A DNA stretch of 64,000 bases, taken from Engraulis encrasicolus. Taxonomy: Eukaryota > Chordata > Actinopteri > Clupeiformes > Engraulidae. Every line of letters starts with the position of its first letter. Position 1 is the stretch's first letter. Location of the stretch: assembly GCF_034702125.1 (NCBI RefSeq), contig NC_085873.1, positions 48,661,848 to 48,725,847 on the forward strand. Direction: 5' to 3'. The notes beneath the pieces were generated by a model. It searched no databases. It worked only from the letters and a program-made list of their open reading frames with translations, and had not been told where the DNA came from. The translations under genes were made by a program, and so were the position numbers. This document shows, piece by piece, positions 10,777 through 21,613 of the stretch.

Positions 10777-11013
10777 TGTAATGTAATGTTGACCTCCTGC
10801 TGAACTGGGAACACTGATGATGGGCTAGACCCGAAACGTTTGTCGTCTGTCTGTCGGTTTTATTTACTTTTTTCGGATTTGTTTAATACAGTTTTTGATT
10901 CTGCATTCAGCTCCAGTGTGCAACTCCTTTCTTTCTTTTCATTATACTGCTCTTGGAATTACGCACCGAGCGATACGCTCAGGATAAGACATTGGCGCGG
11001 ACGCCACCCCACC

Positions 11014-11057
11014 ACTCCTGCAATTGGAAGATGTCTGTGTATTTGCCCTTCATGATG
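11014..11057 (-). pseudogene. Copy of the bicc1 exon 12 end
   Basis: Codes for KYTDIFQLQ of the SAM domain, then CTTCATGATG. The donor side has drifted (ACTCCTG for CACCTCCTG). Confidence 0.82.
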
Positions 11058-11342
11058 TAATATAGTGGAGTATAATGTAATGTAATGTAGTGTAGTGTAA
11101 TGTAATGTAGTGTAGTGTAATGTAATGTAATGTAATGTAGTGTAGTGTAGTGTAGTGTAATGTAATGTAATGTAGTGTACTGGAGTGTAGTGTAGTGTAA
11201 TGTAATATAGTGTAGTGTAGTGTAATGTAATGTAATGTAATGTTGCTGTGTTGTACTGTAATGTAATGCAATGTAATGTAATGTAATGTAATGTATTGTA
11301 ATGTAGTGTAATGTAGTGTAATGTAATGTAATGTAATATATT

Positions 11343-11391
11343 GCTCACCTCCTGCTGTTGGAAGACGTCTGTGTATTTGCCCTTCATAATG
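11343..11391 (-). pseudogene. Copy of the bicc1 exon 12 end with intact donor
   Basis: Contains GCTCACCTCCTGCTGTTGGA and AGACGTCTGTGTATTTGCC, the last ~33 exon bases plus a GTGAGC donor, with one silent Gln-codon difference. It then changes to CTTCATAATG, the same junction as in the copies at 11014 and 11687. Confidence 0.88.
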
Positions 11392-11686
11392 TAGTGCAAT
11401 GTAATGTAATATAATGTAATGTAATGTAATGTAATGTAATGTAATGTAATATAATGTAATGTAATGTAATGGTATGTAATTGTAATGTAATGTAATGTAA
11501 TGTAATGTAATGTAGTGTAATGTAATGTAATGTAGTGTAGTGTAGTGTAATGTAGTGTAGTGTAATGTAATGTAATATAGTGTAGTGCAATGTAATGTAA
11601 TGTAGTGTAATGCAGTGTAGTGTAATGTAATGTAATGTAATGTAATGTAATGTAGTGTAATGTAATGTAGTGTAATGTAATGTAAT

Positions 11687-11713
11687 GACGTCTGTGTATT
11701 TGACCTTCATAAT
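11687..11713 (-). pseudogene. Copy of the bicc1 exon 12 end (fragment)
   Basis: Only GACGTCTGTGTATTTG of the exon and the adjoining CTTCATAATG are kept; the donor is lost. It sits inside the TGTAA array. Confidence 0.8.
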
Positions 11714-11829
11714 GTAATATAGTGGAGTGTAATGTAGAGTAATGTAATGTAATGTTATGTAATGTAATGTAATGTAGTGTAATGTAATGTAGTGTAATGT
11801 AATGTAATGTAATGTAATATATTGCTCAC

Positions 11830-11990
11830 CTCCTGTTGTTGGAAGACGTCTGTGTATTTGCCGAGTCCCAGCGTGCTGAAGAGCTCAGGCAGGTCGGAAC
11901 CCTTGAAGGAGGAGTTGAGGCTGCAGCCGTTGCTACCGGTTACCGAGGAGATGCAGTCCATGTAGTTGCTGCTGCTCAGGAAGTGCTCCA
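11830..11990 (-). CDS. bicc1: bicc1 exon 12 of window: start of SAM domain
   Basis: 161 nt, phase 1 in and phase 0 out. The peptide runs EHFLSSSNYMDCISSVTGSN, GCSLNSSFKGSDLPELFSTL and GLGKYTDVFQQQE. SDLPELFSTLGLGKYTDVFQQQE is the first part of the SAM domain, which mediates head-to-tail polymerisation. The next block of the domain (human IDLQTF onward) must be in a later exon and was not seen below this point. The acceptor CCCGCAG follows a C-run and the donor is GAG|GTGAGC. Four copies of the last ~33 exon bases lie downstream inside pentanucleotide repeat. Confidence 0.96.
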
Positions 11991-12009
11991 CTGCGGGGGG
12001 GGAGGAGTG

Positions 12010-12243
<234 letters not shown>

Positions 12244-12333
12244 ACAAAGAACTTGTGTAAATACCATGTGGATATATACAGTACTGTTCAAAATCAATTG
12301 TGGTGCATTGAGCCTGCTCAATAATGTGGATGC

Positions 12334-12523
12334 CAGTGGTGTAGTCTACGTAGAACGTGGGTATATGGAGTATACCCACTTCTAAATTTCAGGGATTTCA
12401 GTATACCCACTTAAAATTGATTGATCCATTGTTTTGAATAGCACAAATATATACAGTATACCCACTTCAAAAAATGCTCAAATATACAGTATACCCACCA
12501 TAAAAAAGTAGACTACACCAATG
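12334..12523. mobile_element. 190-bp hAT-type MITE
   Basis: Perfect 8-bp duplication GTGGATGC (12326-12333 and 12524-12531). Ends CAGTGGTGTAGTCTAC and GTAGACTACACCAATG. Internal GTATACCCACTT repeats; non-coding. Confidence 0.88.
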
Positions 12524-12635
12524 GTGGATGCCTCATTGTTCATGTAATATTAGTTCACCACCTGGGCCTTAAACAGAAGGTCAAGGCCTGAATGGTGATT
12601 AGGGGACGCACTAGCCTGATGACCAAGAGCATAAC

Positions 12636-12809
12636 TGTGATGGAATGACCATCACTAGAGTTGTGGGTGTGTTCTGACTAACATGCTAAAGAGCCTGGCT
12701 CTTTGGTGTAGCGGTCAGAGCCCCAGTTTACTACTCTAGAAGGTCTGGGTTTGAGTCCCAGCTGGGCAACTCTACTCCCCTTCGCTACAAATGGTGTCAG
12801 AAGTGGGAT
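12636..12809 (+). mobile_element. LTR-retrotransposon-like fragment with a tRNA-Leu-type primer site
   Basis: 12792-12809 (TGGTGTCAGAAGTGGGAT) is complementary to the 3' end, with CCA, of a tRNA-Leu type. It follows a possible LTR end CTACA by two to three bases; the putative LTR would begin TGTGATGG at 12636. No second LTR or gag/pol is seen. The block lies between 51-bp direct repeats (12585-12635 and 12960-13010). Confidence 0.45.
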
Positions 12810-12959
12810 GGCTACCGTGAGGCCATCAGAAGCATACCCATTGTGTGTGAGCCATAATTCCATGTGAGGGACCCCCAGGATTGGTGACCCCAGAAAGAGG
12901 GACCCCAGTGATGGGTGACGCATAGATGAGGGGGCACACTGGATGGGAGAAGCATGATG

Positions 12960-13167
12960 GGCCTGAATGGTGATTAGGGGGCGTACTAGCCTGATGACCA
13001 AGAGCATAACAATTAACATTTCCCAAGTAGTATGGTTGACTCACCTCCCTTAGTTTGCTAATGGTTGTTCTTTCGGGAGCTCAGAGTCGTGTTTGTATTG
13101 CTCTTGGCCTGACTAGAGGCAACGCTGAAGGTGTGGCGTCACTAGGAGGGCACAGCCTGGCTAGGGA
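12960..13167. repeat. Dispersed repeat ACTAGCCTGAT ... GGCCTGGCTAGG (copy 1)
   Basis: Shares AGAGCATAACAATTAAC, CCCTTAGTTTGCTAAT, TGCTCTTG-CCTGACT, GGCGTCACTAGGAGGGCAC and CCTGGCTAGG with 18648-18888. The ends are weakly inverted; it is probably a non-autonomous DNA element. Confidence 0.65.
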
Positions 13168-13580
13168 CCAGGGCTTGACACTGGCACCTGCCAATCAGCC
13201 AAATGCTGGTAATGGCAGTGGCTAGAAATACGTTCAGTGTCACTAGCCAATTTGGCTGGCAGCTTATTCCTTGGTATGACATGCGTATCAAAGTAGCATA
13301 ATATTCTGCTGTTTGTTCCTTGTGTATCAATTGTTCATATTTAAGTTCAAGAAAAAGCTCAACACAGTTTCTATTTGCTTGATATACTTCCATGTAGAAA
13401 TATGTACACTCATCTTGCTCTAGCACCTCATCTTCTGAGGTTAGATGTACATGATAAAGAGAAAATAAAAACAATATAAAATCTGTGGCTAGTGGAATAC
13501 CTGAATGGCTAGTGACTCGGGAAAACCACTAGCCATCATGGCCGGTGGGTGAAAAAGTTACTGTAATGTCATGCCCTGCT
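13163..13580. repeat. Dispersed repeat with GGCTAGTGGAATACCTGAAT (copy 1)
   Basis: Shares long blocks with 26880-27213 (TTGGCTGGCAGCTTATTCCT, GGCCGGTGGGTGAAAA) and more distantly with 36190-36475. It is non-coding. Confidence 0.7.
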
Positions 13581-13698
13581 AGGGACGTACCATAGCAATG
13601 TAAAACTCACAGCATTGCACACCAAAACACAAAGTGACGCATCAGCAGAAGGGAGGGAAGATAAGACCTAACTTAGTGATATCTGAAAATGCTCAAAT

Positions 13699-14030
<332 letters not shown>

Positions 14031-14150
14031 CCTGACCCCAAGGGATGACCATCGCTGTAAGAAGCGGGAGTACTGTACGTTCTGGCCTGACATGCTGCAA
14101 GCTGGCCTGTTTCATTTCATATGCAGGAAGGCATTTCACAAAACCTACTC

Positions 14151-14195
<45 letters not shown>

Positions 14196-14426
14196 ACACA
14201 GACGCACACACACAGACGCACACACACACACACAGGCACAAGCACACACACGCACAGACACGCACAGACACGCACACGCACACGCACACACACAGACGCA
14301 CACACACACACACACACGCACACACACAGACACATACACATTCTCACGCACACACACACCCCACTCCAAAAACACAGGCATCCAAAGCATCCCACAGATT
14401 CTGGGATTTCCTGCTGACAGTGAAAT

Positions 14427-14727
<301 letters not shown>

Positions 14728-14762
14728 ATATTTGGTCTAGTGTTACATGTGTTCCATTGTTA

Positions 14763-14968
14763 CGTAAGTGCTCTCCCCCATCCTCCTCCATGACTGAGGT
14801 ACCCTGAGCATGGTACCGTTCCCCCCCATGGGGCGCCACTGAGGGCTGCCCCCTTGCACGGGTGAGGCATAAATGCAATTTCGTTGTGTGCAGTGTGCAG
14901 TGTTCACTTGTGTGCTGTGTCACAATGACAATGGGAGTTTCCCAACGGGCTTTCGCTTTCACTTTCAC
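14763..14968 (+). mobile_element. SINE family B, 5'-truncated copy
   Basis: Starts within the body at GTGCTCTCCCCCATCC and runs to GCTTTCACTTTCAC; matches 4446-4752 and 59904-60240. Confidence 0.85.
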
Positions 14969-15300
14969 CAGGGCTGGGGAACCTTTTTCATTCGAGGAGC
15001 CACTTCAAATTCATCCGAGGGCCATAAAAGTCCTCCGAGGGCCGTATTATGAACACAAACCAGGATTTCCCCCTGTACTTTAGGCCTATATTGAAGGTAG
15101 CTACCTTTAAAACAGTCCCCACCTTCTGTAGGACCCCTGAATATAACTTAATTGTATTGCAAATGTAATTTCTAATGTAATGTTCCTTTACAAAATATGT
15201 CATATTTCTTGTGAAGCTACATAACATTAAAATCATATCGGGGGCCGGATTAAACAACCTCAAGGGCCGCAAATGAGACAGAGGTTCCCCACCGCTTCTG
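14969..15300. repeat. Dispersed repeat CAGGGCTGGGGAACC (copy 1)
   Basis: Shares ACCTTTTTCATTCGAGG-like, CCAGGATTTCCCCCTG and AATATAACTTAATTGTATTG with 50400-50709. The ends are hAT-like but no clear 8-bp duplication was found here. Confidence 0.65.
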
Positions 15301-15676
15301 TACACATTTTCTGGTGTTACATGTGTTCTGGCTGTTACTGTGAGCTTGGCTGTTACATGTGTTCTGGTGTTCTGTGATAGCCTGGTATTGCTTTTGGTCT
15401 GGATCCTCGATGCCCTAGACTAGAGCACCTGGGTGGGAGGAGTGATCTCAGTTCTGGTTTTAAATGAGTGGTGAGGTGACCAATCGCTGACAGTTTGGCG
15501 TTCACCACGTATGTTATTATGCGCCCAAGTGCGTACGTTCGCATCTTGGCCGGCCGTCTGGAGGACGACTAAACCCTCCCCAGAGAAGCGTAATCAGACC
15601 ATTCGAAAATTACAAAGTAATTCAAAATGAATGATTTGACCTGTGGGGCTAGTTAGAACAGTCAGCTGACTCTTAC

Positions 15677-15848
15677 CTGTCTTGGTCGGCTTCCTTTTTG
15701 GGCTGATGGAGGACGGGAACTCGCTGTGTGTGGAGAGTCCGGCTCCGTTCCCCGGGGCGGTTCCGTTGCGATCCCGCCAGTTGTCCGAGTCACTGCCGTT
15801 TCCCAAGCCCTCTCGGCTGTTGGAACGGGACAGCGACAGTGGCGATCC
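15677..15848 (-). CDS. bicc1: bicc1 exon 11 of window
   Basis: 172 nt, phase 0 in and phase 1 out. It codes for GSPLSLSRSNSREGLGNGSD, SDNWRDRNGTAPGNGAGLST, then HSEFPSSISPKRKPTKT. The SLSRSNSRE and SDNWRDRNG blocks and the basic PKRK tail match BICC1. The acceptor is CGCTAG and the donor ACAG|GTAAGA. No edge copy was found. The upstream intron holds three diverged copies of another segment (15860-16020, 17740-17900 and 18080-18190). Confidence 0.95.
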
Positions 15849-16620
15849 CTAGCGACGGAACACACGGGGCACTGTTACCATGGTGACCGGCCTTGCCTGG
15901 TGCACTGCTGCCCAGCGCAGTGGTTAGTTTAATAGGAGGTGAGGCTGTCATTGATATCCTATGATTTAACACCACAGACAAGTCCAGACGCCACTGCTTA
16001 AAGAGGACCAAGGGCACGTAAAAGCAAAACAAAACACTTCCAACAGCTATATTTGTACAGTACTGTTGAAATGGCTAAAAATTGAAGTTTAACACACTTT
16101 ATTATATGGTTGTGACGTCATCTGTCGAATGCTCCATTCATTTCAACGGGGCTCCCCAACGTTCGGACGTCTGTTATTTTTCGATAACGGACGGGTTGGT
16201 CTATAACAGACCACTGTCAATGGCAACAACAAGACTTTTCACTGCTAAAGCGACTTTTCAACAAGACTTAATCAGCTGCTGTGATAGACAGCGTTGTCCT
16301 GGCTACCGCTGTCAATGGCAACAAGACGTTCACTGCTAAAGCCACTGGCTTGTATACAAGTCAGTGGCTAAAGCGAATGTTTCATATCACTCCGCAGGGG
16401 GTCCGGTCTTTTGTCACTCTAACATTGAGAGTAAATTGTCAATGCACTCTAATCAGCTGCTGTGATAGACAACACCTGTTGTCCTGGCTAGCCTACCTAG
16501 CTGTTGCCTAGCGGTGTTCCACAACGACACTGTTTTGTTTTGCGCAGCAACAATCTTAACATTAAATAGGTCTAAAGAAATGTCCCCGCCATGTGTGAAT
16601 CATTTAAGTATATCCATATA

Positions 16621-16777
16621 ATAAGCGGGTTAACTTTCGGCGAGTCGGTCGCTTTGTGGAATAGCAGCACTTCAGAGAGAACAAGACCCCTCCGCTCCGC
16701 GTCGGGGTCTAAAGATTCTCTCTGTCGTGCTGCTATTCCACGGTAGCGACCTTCTCGCCGAACGTTAACCCTTACTT
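16621..16777. repeat. Foldback element with CGC/GCG-rich centre (copy 1)
   Basis: Inverted arms of about 60 bp: GCGGGTTAAC..., GTGGAATAGCAGCAC against GTGCTGCTATTCCAC and GTTAACCC. The centre contains CTCCGCTCCGCGTCGGGG. Similar in design to 45861-46008. Confidence 0.85.
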
Positions 16778-17446
16778 AACATATGCCTTTGCCCCAAGGG
16801 CAACAACCTTGCCCCAGGGCAGACTCCTGACATGATGTTTAGTTTAGTTTAGTTTAGTTTGTGAGTGTGTGTTTGTGTGTGTGTGTACTCGTTAGTTACT
16901 CCTTATATTTAAAAAAAATAATAAAATAAAAAAATAAAAATAAAATAATAATAATAAAAAAAAACGTACCCCTCTTTGCAACTGCACTTGTTGTTCTGTA
17001 TATCTCCTGTGCACTTTGTATTTGCTTGTGATGTTGGCTTGATTATGTCCTCTTTTGAAAGTCGCTTTGGTTATAAAGCGTCTGCCAAATGCAATGTAAT
17101 GTAACATATGGGTGCTATTGCTTTGGGAGGATGCTCAGAGGGGTAAAAAGTACAAATAGAATTAAATTCATGGTGCAAGTACATAAGCACATGATATTAT
17201 ATAAATTATATAATAATAAATTATAACACAATTGTTATACCAGTTATTCCATTGTACCTAATGGGGTTGATAGACTGTGTTGTTACTGACAAAAAACCTA
17301 GAAACCTAAAACAAAAAAACACCACATATTTGATCCAACCAGTGCAGAATCAACTGATCGTCAGACAGGTACTGTAGTCTATAGTAACTGTAGGTCAGTA
17401 AGCGGTGAAGTCATCTGTGTTGGAAGGAAGCTGTTTTTGTATTTCT

Positions 17447-17647
17447 TTTTTTTTATAAATATATTTTTAGGGGGTTTTTATGCCTTTATTTGATAGGACA
17501 GTCTGAGATGGTGACAGGAAGCAAGTGGGACAGAGAGACGGGGTGGGATCAGGAAATGACCCCAGCCGGACTCGAACGGGGGTCCCCGTGGGCATGCAAG
17601 CCCAAATGTGGGGGGCTTAGCGCTCTGCGCCACAGCGCCCCCCCCTG
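17447..17647 (-). mobile_element. tRNA-derived SINE (family A) with 17-bp target duplication
   Basis: Perfect direct repeat GCTGTTTTTGTATTTCT at 17430-17446 and 17648-17664. On the minus strand the head GGGGGGCGCTGTGGCGCAGA with box B GTTCGAGTCC is followed by a body ending in CAAATAAAGGCAT and an A/T tail. Confidence 0.92.
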
Positions 17648-18647
17648 GCTGTTTTTGTATTTCTACTCCTACTTTTGACACCTCTGCAACTCAAAGCGAT
17701 TTGAATGGGACAATACCGGTGTGGCAGGCTTCCTCTTGGTTACACAAGCTACTGTAACCATGGCACCGCCTGCCTACTAGGACAGTGGTCAGTGGTCAGT
17801 TTTGAAGGACGTGAGACTGTCATAACTATGCCACGCTTTGAACCACACAGCCTACAATGACATTCTTGGGGCCACTGCGCAATTTGTAGATGGCTGAAGC
17901 AATGCACCCACATCCAACTAAGCTCTAAGTGCTGGAACAATCCAAGGAAGTCTGCCAACACACAAAATATTGTGGCACGCATGCCCAAGAAGTCACAATT
18001 GAAACATTTATTTGTTTGTTTTTGTTTTTCCATGGGAGCGTATGAGTGCTTTTGCACTGTCTTGGTTCGGTTGGTTGGTTGGTTGGCTACGGTTACCATG
18101 GCATCTGCCTGGTGCAGTGCCCAGGCGTGACCAGTGGTCAGCCTTTCAGGATGTGAGAATGTCATGCTTTGAAACAATATAAAATGGAACCAGAAATTAT
18201 GGACAAGGGAAAAAAACAAGATTGATGCACATGTGTTCTCACAGCAGCGTACTCCACCAGTCCAAGCAAAAAAAATAAAAAATAAATAAAAAATGCTGAA
18301 GCCGTAATATTCCTGAGTAAAACCCAGATGGCCAACAGACCATGGAGGTATTATAATAATCGGAGGAAAGGAAGGAAGGAAGTCACAACTATGCTACGTA
18401 TGCTAAGAGGTGTGAGACTCCCATGCAGCTACACTTGTTATTTCGACTAACGGGCAGGGCACGCCAACCTGCAGAAACACATTTCAGGGAGGTCAAGAGA
18501 AAGCCAGACACGGTCTACATATACAGTATGTCTGTAAAAATACTTTTTCAGGTGCCCTGACTCCCTGTTAGCTTGGCTGGTGGGGGTTGTTAGCCTGCCT
18601 CATACGAGGTGCACATGTTGGGCTTATGGTAGGGCTGCACTAGCCTG

Positions 18648-18888
18648 ATTATAATCGACTTTCAAATCTCTTCGAGACTTGGTCTGACCAAGAGCAAAAC
18701 AATTAACGTTTCCCAAACGACATTTCCCAAATGGCCTCCCTTGGTTTGCTAATAATTGTTTGCTTCCCAACAAAGTGGGAGGAGTTCCCGTACTTGCGGG
18801 AACTCAGAAAGTACTTGCATTGCTCTTGTCCTGACTGGTAGCAACGCTGAAGCTGTTGCGTCACTAGGAGGGCACGGCCTGGCTAGGA
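18648..18888. repeat. Dispersed repeat ACTAGCCTGAT ... GGCCTGGCTAGG (copy 2)
   Basis: Full-length relative of 12960-13167. The ends ACTAGCCTG and CCTGGCTAGG are roughly inverted. Confidence 0.65.
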
Positions 18889-19185
18889 CTGCACGATATC
18901 AGGAAAAAAAATGATATTCGATAACAGCATGCAATACCTCGATAGCGATATTTAAACGATATTTAGAAATATAGCAGAGTGTTTTTCTAGTCACTAATTT
19001 GTCGGTCTGTGTGGGGGGCGTGGCTTTGGTCATGGCGGGCTTTTTGCGCATTTGTGGATATTCAGCTAGTGATTGGACTGCACAGAAATGTTTTACTTGT
19101 TAGCGATAATTAACAAGTAATTACGGATATTCAGCTAGTGATTGGACTGCACAGAAATGTTTTACTTGTTAGCGATAATTAACAA

Positions 19186-19700
19186 GCAATTAACGATAGC
19201 CTATAATATCTGTGAGTAATTAACCATAGCCTATAATATCTGTGAGTAATTAACGATAGCCTATAATATCTGTGAGTAATTAACCATAGCCTATAATATC
19301 TGTGAGTAATTAGCAATAGCCTATAATATCTGTGAGTAATTAACGATAGCCTATAATATCTGTGAGTAATTAACGATAGCCTATAATATCTGTGAGTAAT
19401 TAACAATAGCCTATAATATCTGTGAGTAATTAACGATAGCCTATAATATCTGTGAGTAATTAACAATAGCCTATAATATCTGTGAGTAATTAACCATAGC
19501 CTATAATATCTGTGAGTAATTAACCATAGCCTATAATATCTGTGAGTAATTAACGATAGCCTATAATATCTGTGAGTAATTAACAATAGCCTATAATATC
19601 TGTGAGTAATTAACCATAGCCTATAATATCTGTGAGTAATTAACCATAGCCTATAATATCTGTGAGTAATTAACCATAGCCTATAATATCTGTGAGTCAC
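19186..19700. repeat. 30-bp minisatellite, about 17 copies
   Basis: Unit TAGCCTATAATATCTGTGAG plus TAATTAACGA. The core CCTATAA-AT-TGTGAGT also occurs once in each SINE tail at about 20216 and 20742, so the array grew from a SINE tail. The long minus-strand open frame with repeats of THRYYRL is not a gene. Confidence 0.95.
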
Positions 19701-19746
19701 TTTGGATGAGAAAGCGTCAACTAAGTGTAATAATGTAATAATGTAA

Positions 19747-19790
19747 TGAGGGAGGAAGTTACCTCAAAGGTGGTGCTCATGGTGGGCTTG
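19747..19790 (-). pseudogene. Copy 2 of the bicc1 exon 10 donor edge
   Basis: Codes for the exon end as YKPTMSTTFE with an intact GTAACT donor, followed by the same SINE tail as copy 1. The junction is the same in both, so they arose by tandem duplication of one junction. Confidence 0.9.
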
Positions 19791-19816
19791 TATCCTGCCC
19801 TTACCATTCCCTACAC

Positions 19817-20142
19817 CAGTGGTTCTTAACCTTTTTTTCTGAACGCACCCCCTTAGCTGTTCCCAAGACAAACCGCGCACCCCCATCTCAAATGTCTACC
19901 CTTGTATACGCACCAAAACAAAATGATTTAAGTGATCAATTACAATGATTCTTACTTAAGACATTAATCAATACTTTAATGAATTTACATGGGGACGAAA
20001 ACATGTTTAATTTTGGTCTTAATTTGGTCTAATTATAATGTTTGGAAGCAGAATTTTGGTCACAACCTCAACACAAACAAAATTCTGTGCACCCCCTGAA
20101 ATCTCTGGCGCATGCCCAGGCACCCCAGGTTAAGAACCACTG
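19817..20142. mobile_element. hAT-type MITE, ends CAGTGGTTCTTAACC
   Basis: Perfect 8-bp duplication CCCTACAC (19809-19816 and 20143-20150). 326 bp; a relative lies in reverse at 47104-47420 (both contain ACAACCTCAACACAAACAAA or its complement). Confidence 0.92.
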
Positions 20143-20276
20143 CCCTACACCATGACTGAAGTGCCCTTGAGCAAGGCACCTAACCCCACATTGCTCCGGG
20201 GACTGTAACCAATAGCCTATAACATTTGTGAGTCACTTTGGGTGAGATATACATTATATAATACGTATAATAATAA

Positions 20277-20321
20277 TGAGGGAGGATGTTATCTCGTAGG
20301 TGGTGCTCATGGTGGGCTTGT
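20277..20321 (-). pseudogene. Copy 1 of the bicc1 exon 10 donor edge (donor broken)
   Basis: Shares GAGGGAGGATGTTA and GGTGGTGCTCATGGTGGGCT with the true exon edge. The donor GT has become AT (plus strand ATCTC for ACCTC). The exon match ends at GGGCTTGTA and continues into a SINE tail. Confidence 0.9.
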
Positions 20322-20346
20322 ATCCTGCCCTTACCATTCCCTACAC

Positions 20347-20668
20347 CAGCGGTTCCCTTGTACATTTCAATGTGGTTTGCGCACCCCCTAAGCGAATGTT
20401 TTGGTGTGCTGATGGCCACTCAAATATGGGTTCACTGCACAAATCATTGCATATTATGCAGAGTCATTTGGGGAATCCTCATTTCCAATAGACTTGATGT
20501 TTCTTCAATCATGCAATTCACTATACAAATAAAAATTAGGCCTACTTAATTTTCATTAATGTTGTGTAGAAACACATATATCCGCCATTGCTCAATTCAG
20601 CTCGCGCACCCCCTTGTGGCAGGCCACGCACCCCCAGGGATGCACGCACCACAGTTTGGGAAACCCTG
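20347..20668. mobile_element. hAT-type MITE at the paralogous site
   Basis: Perfect 8-bp duplication CCCTACAC (20339-20346 and 20669-20676), ends CAGCGGTTCCC and GGGAAACCCTG. 322 bp, mostly different in sequence from the element at 19817 although it sits at the same place in the sister duplicate. Confidence 0.9.
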
Positions 20669-20788
20669 CCCTACACCATGGCTGAAGTGCCCTTGAGCAA
20701 GGCACCTAACCCCACATTGCTCCGGGGACTGTAACCAACAGCCTATAACATTTGTGAGTGACTTTGGATGAGATATACATTATATATG

Positions 20789-21419
20789 GGGTCTGCTCGT
20801 TTTTCCGACGCACCATTGATCCGATGCGTCAATGTTCCGAACATTTCCCATTGATCCTACAGCACTTAGTCTCAGATAACTTTTTAGCAATAAAATGAAA
20901 CCCTTTGTCCCGACAATGCAATGTTCCGACCAAAATCTGCTTTAGATCACCATCATCTCTGACAGCCTGCACAGTGGTCATGCAGCTGTCTGTGACAGGT
21001 TAGGTTTAGGGAAAGTTTTGGTCAAGGCACAAATTTAAAACTCAGAAACATTGCAATAGCCTACTGACAGGTTAGGGTTAGGAATGGTTTTGGGTAGGGC
21101 ACAATTGTAAAACTTGGCAACATTGCATTAATGACAGGTTATGTTTAGGGGTGGTTTTGGTAAGGGCACAGCTAGACCGACTCAGACGGCATCTATGTGC
21201 TCGTCGCAGCGCATGCAGCTGAAGCTTGGCACCGGGAAAAGCAGGACATACGACCTGGGATAATGACCAACCTCAAACAGCTATTGGTCGGAACATTGAG
21301 CGGTCGGAGCAAAGGGTTTAATTCAATTATTTTGAGTTAGTGGGCTGTAGGATCAATGGGAAATTTTCGGAATATTGACGCGTCGGACCAAAGAGGCGTC
21401 GGAAAAATGACATGCTACC
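20789..21419. mobile_element. 630-bp element with ~100-bp inverted ends
   Basis: Start TTTTTCCGACGC, GCGTCAATGTTCCGAA, CCCATTGATCCTACAG is mirrored at the end by CTGTAGGATCAATGGG, TTCGGAATATTGACGC and GCGTCGGAAAAA. Flanked by TATATA-type sequence. No transposase was recognised. Confidence 0.82.
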
Positions 21420-21458
21420 TTATATATTACGTATAATAATAATGAGGGAGGATGTTAC

Positions 21459-21613
21459 CTCGTAGGTGGTGCACATGGTGGGCTTGTAGGGGACGTGGTT
21501 GGCCCTGCGCAGCTCCTTGATGGTCTCGGCCGGCATGGACTTGGAGAAGCCCAGGCCACTCCAGGTGTTGGTGGGGGTCCGCACCTCCGTCACCACCGGC
21601 TTCTTCAACATGG
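21459..21613 (-). CDS. bicc1: bicc1 exon 10 of window
   Basis: 155 nt, phase 1 in and phase 0 out, 51 full codons. The peptide runs MLKKPVVTEVRTPTNTWSGL, GFSKSMPAETIKELRRANHV and PYKPTMCTTYE, nearly identical to human BICC1. The acceptor is GGGCAG and the donor GAG|GTAACA. Two partial copies of its 3' end (about 31 nt plus the donor) lie downstream at 20277-20321 and 19747-19790, each followed by the same SINE tail. One of the two copied donors is broken. Confidence 0.96.

Larger units (their letters stand above)
11041..11829. repeat. (TGTAA/TGTAG)n pentanucleotide array
   Basis: About 750 bp of TGTAA and TGTAG units in three blocks, interrupted by the exon 12 end copies. The TAATG register resembles the tail of the SINE family whose end is visible at 19690-19750. 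Confidence 0.95.
15849..21458 (-). other. bicc1 intron 10-11
   Basis: Holds three diverged copies of one segment (15860-16020, 17740-17900 and 18080-18190), a foldback (16621-16777), an AT-rich block and SINE-like tail (16905-17105), a SINE (17447-17647), a dispersed repeat (18648-18888), the 30-bp minisatellite (19186-19700), two exon 10 edge copies, two hAT-type elements and a 630-bp inverted-repeat element (20789-21419). I see no other gene; 17106-17446 and 18191-18647 hold nothing recognised. Confidence 0.85.

Noticed and set aside
12691..12770. tRNA-like segment with GGTTTGAGTCCC
   Set aside because: A and B box-like motifs are present but no cloverleaf could be drawn, and the segment leads into a retroelement-like primer site.
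19179..19700. 173-codon minus-strand frame with THRYYRL repeats
   Set aside because: The 30-bp minisatellite is a multiple of three and so stays open by construction; no start context, splice sites or family match.
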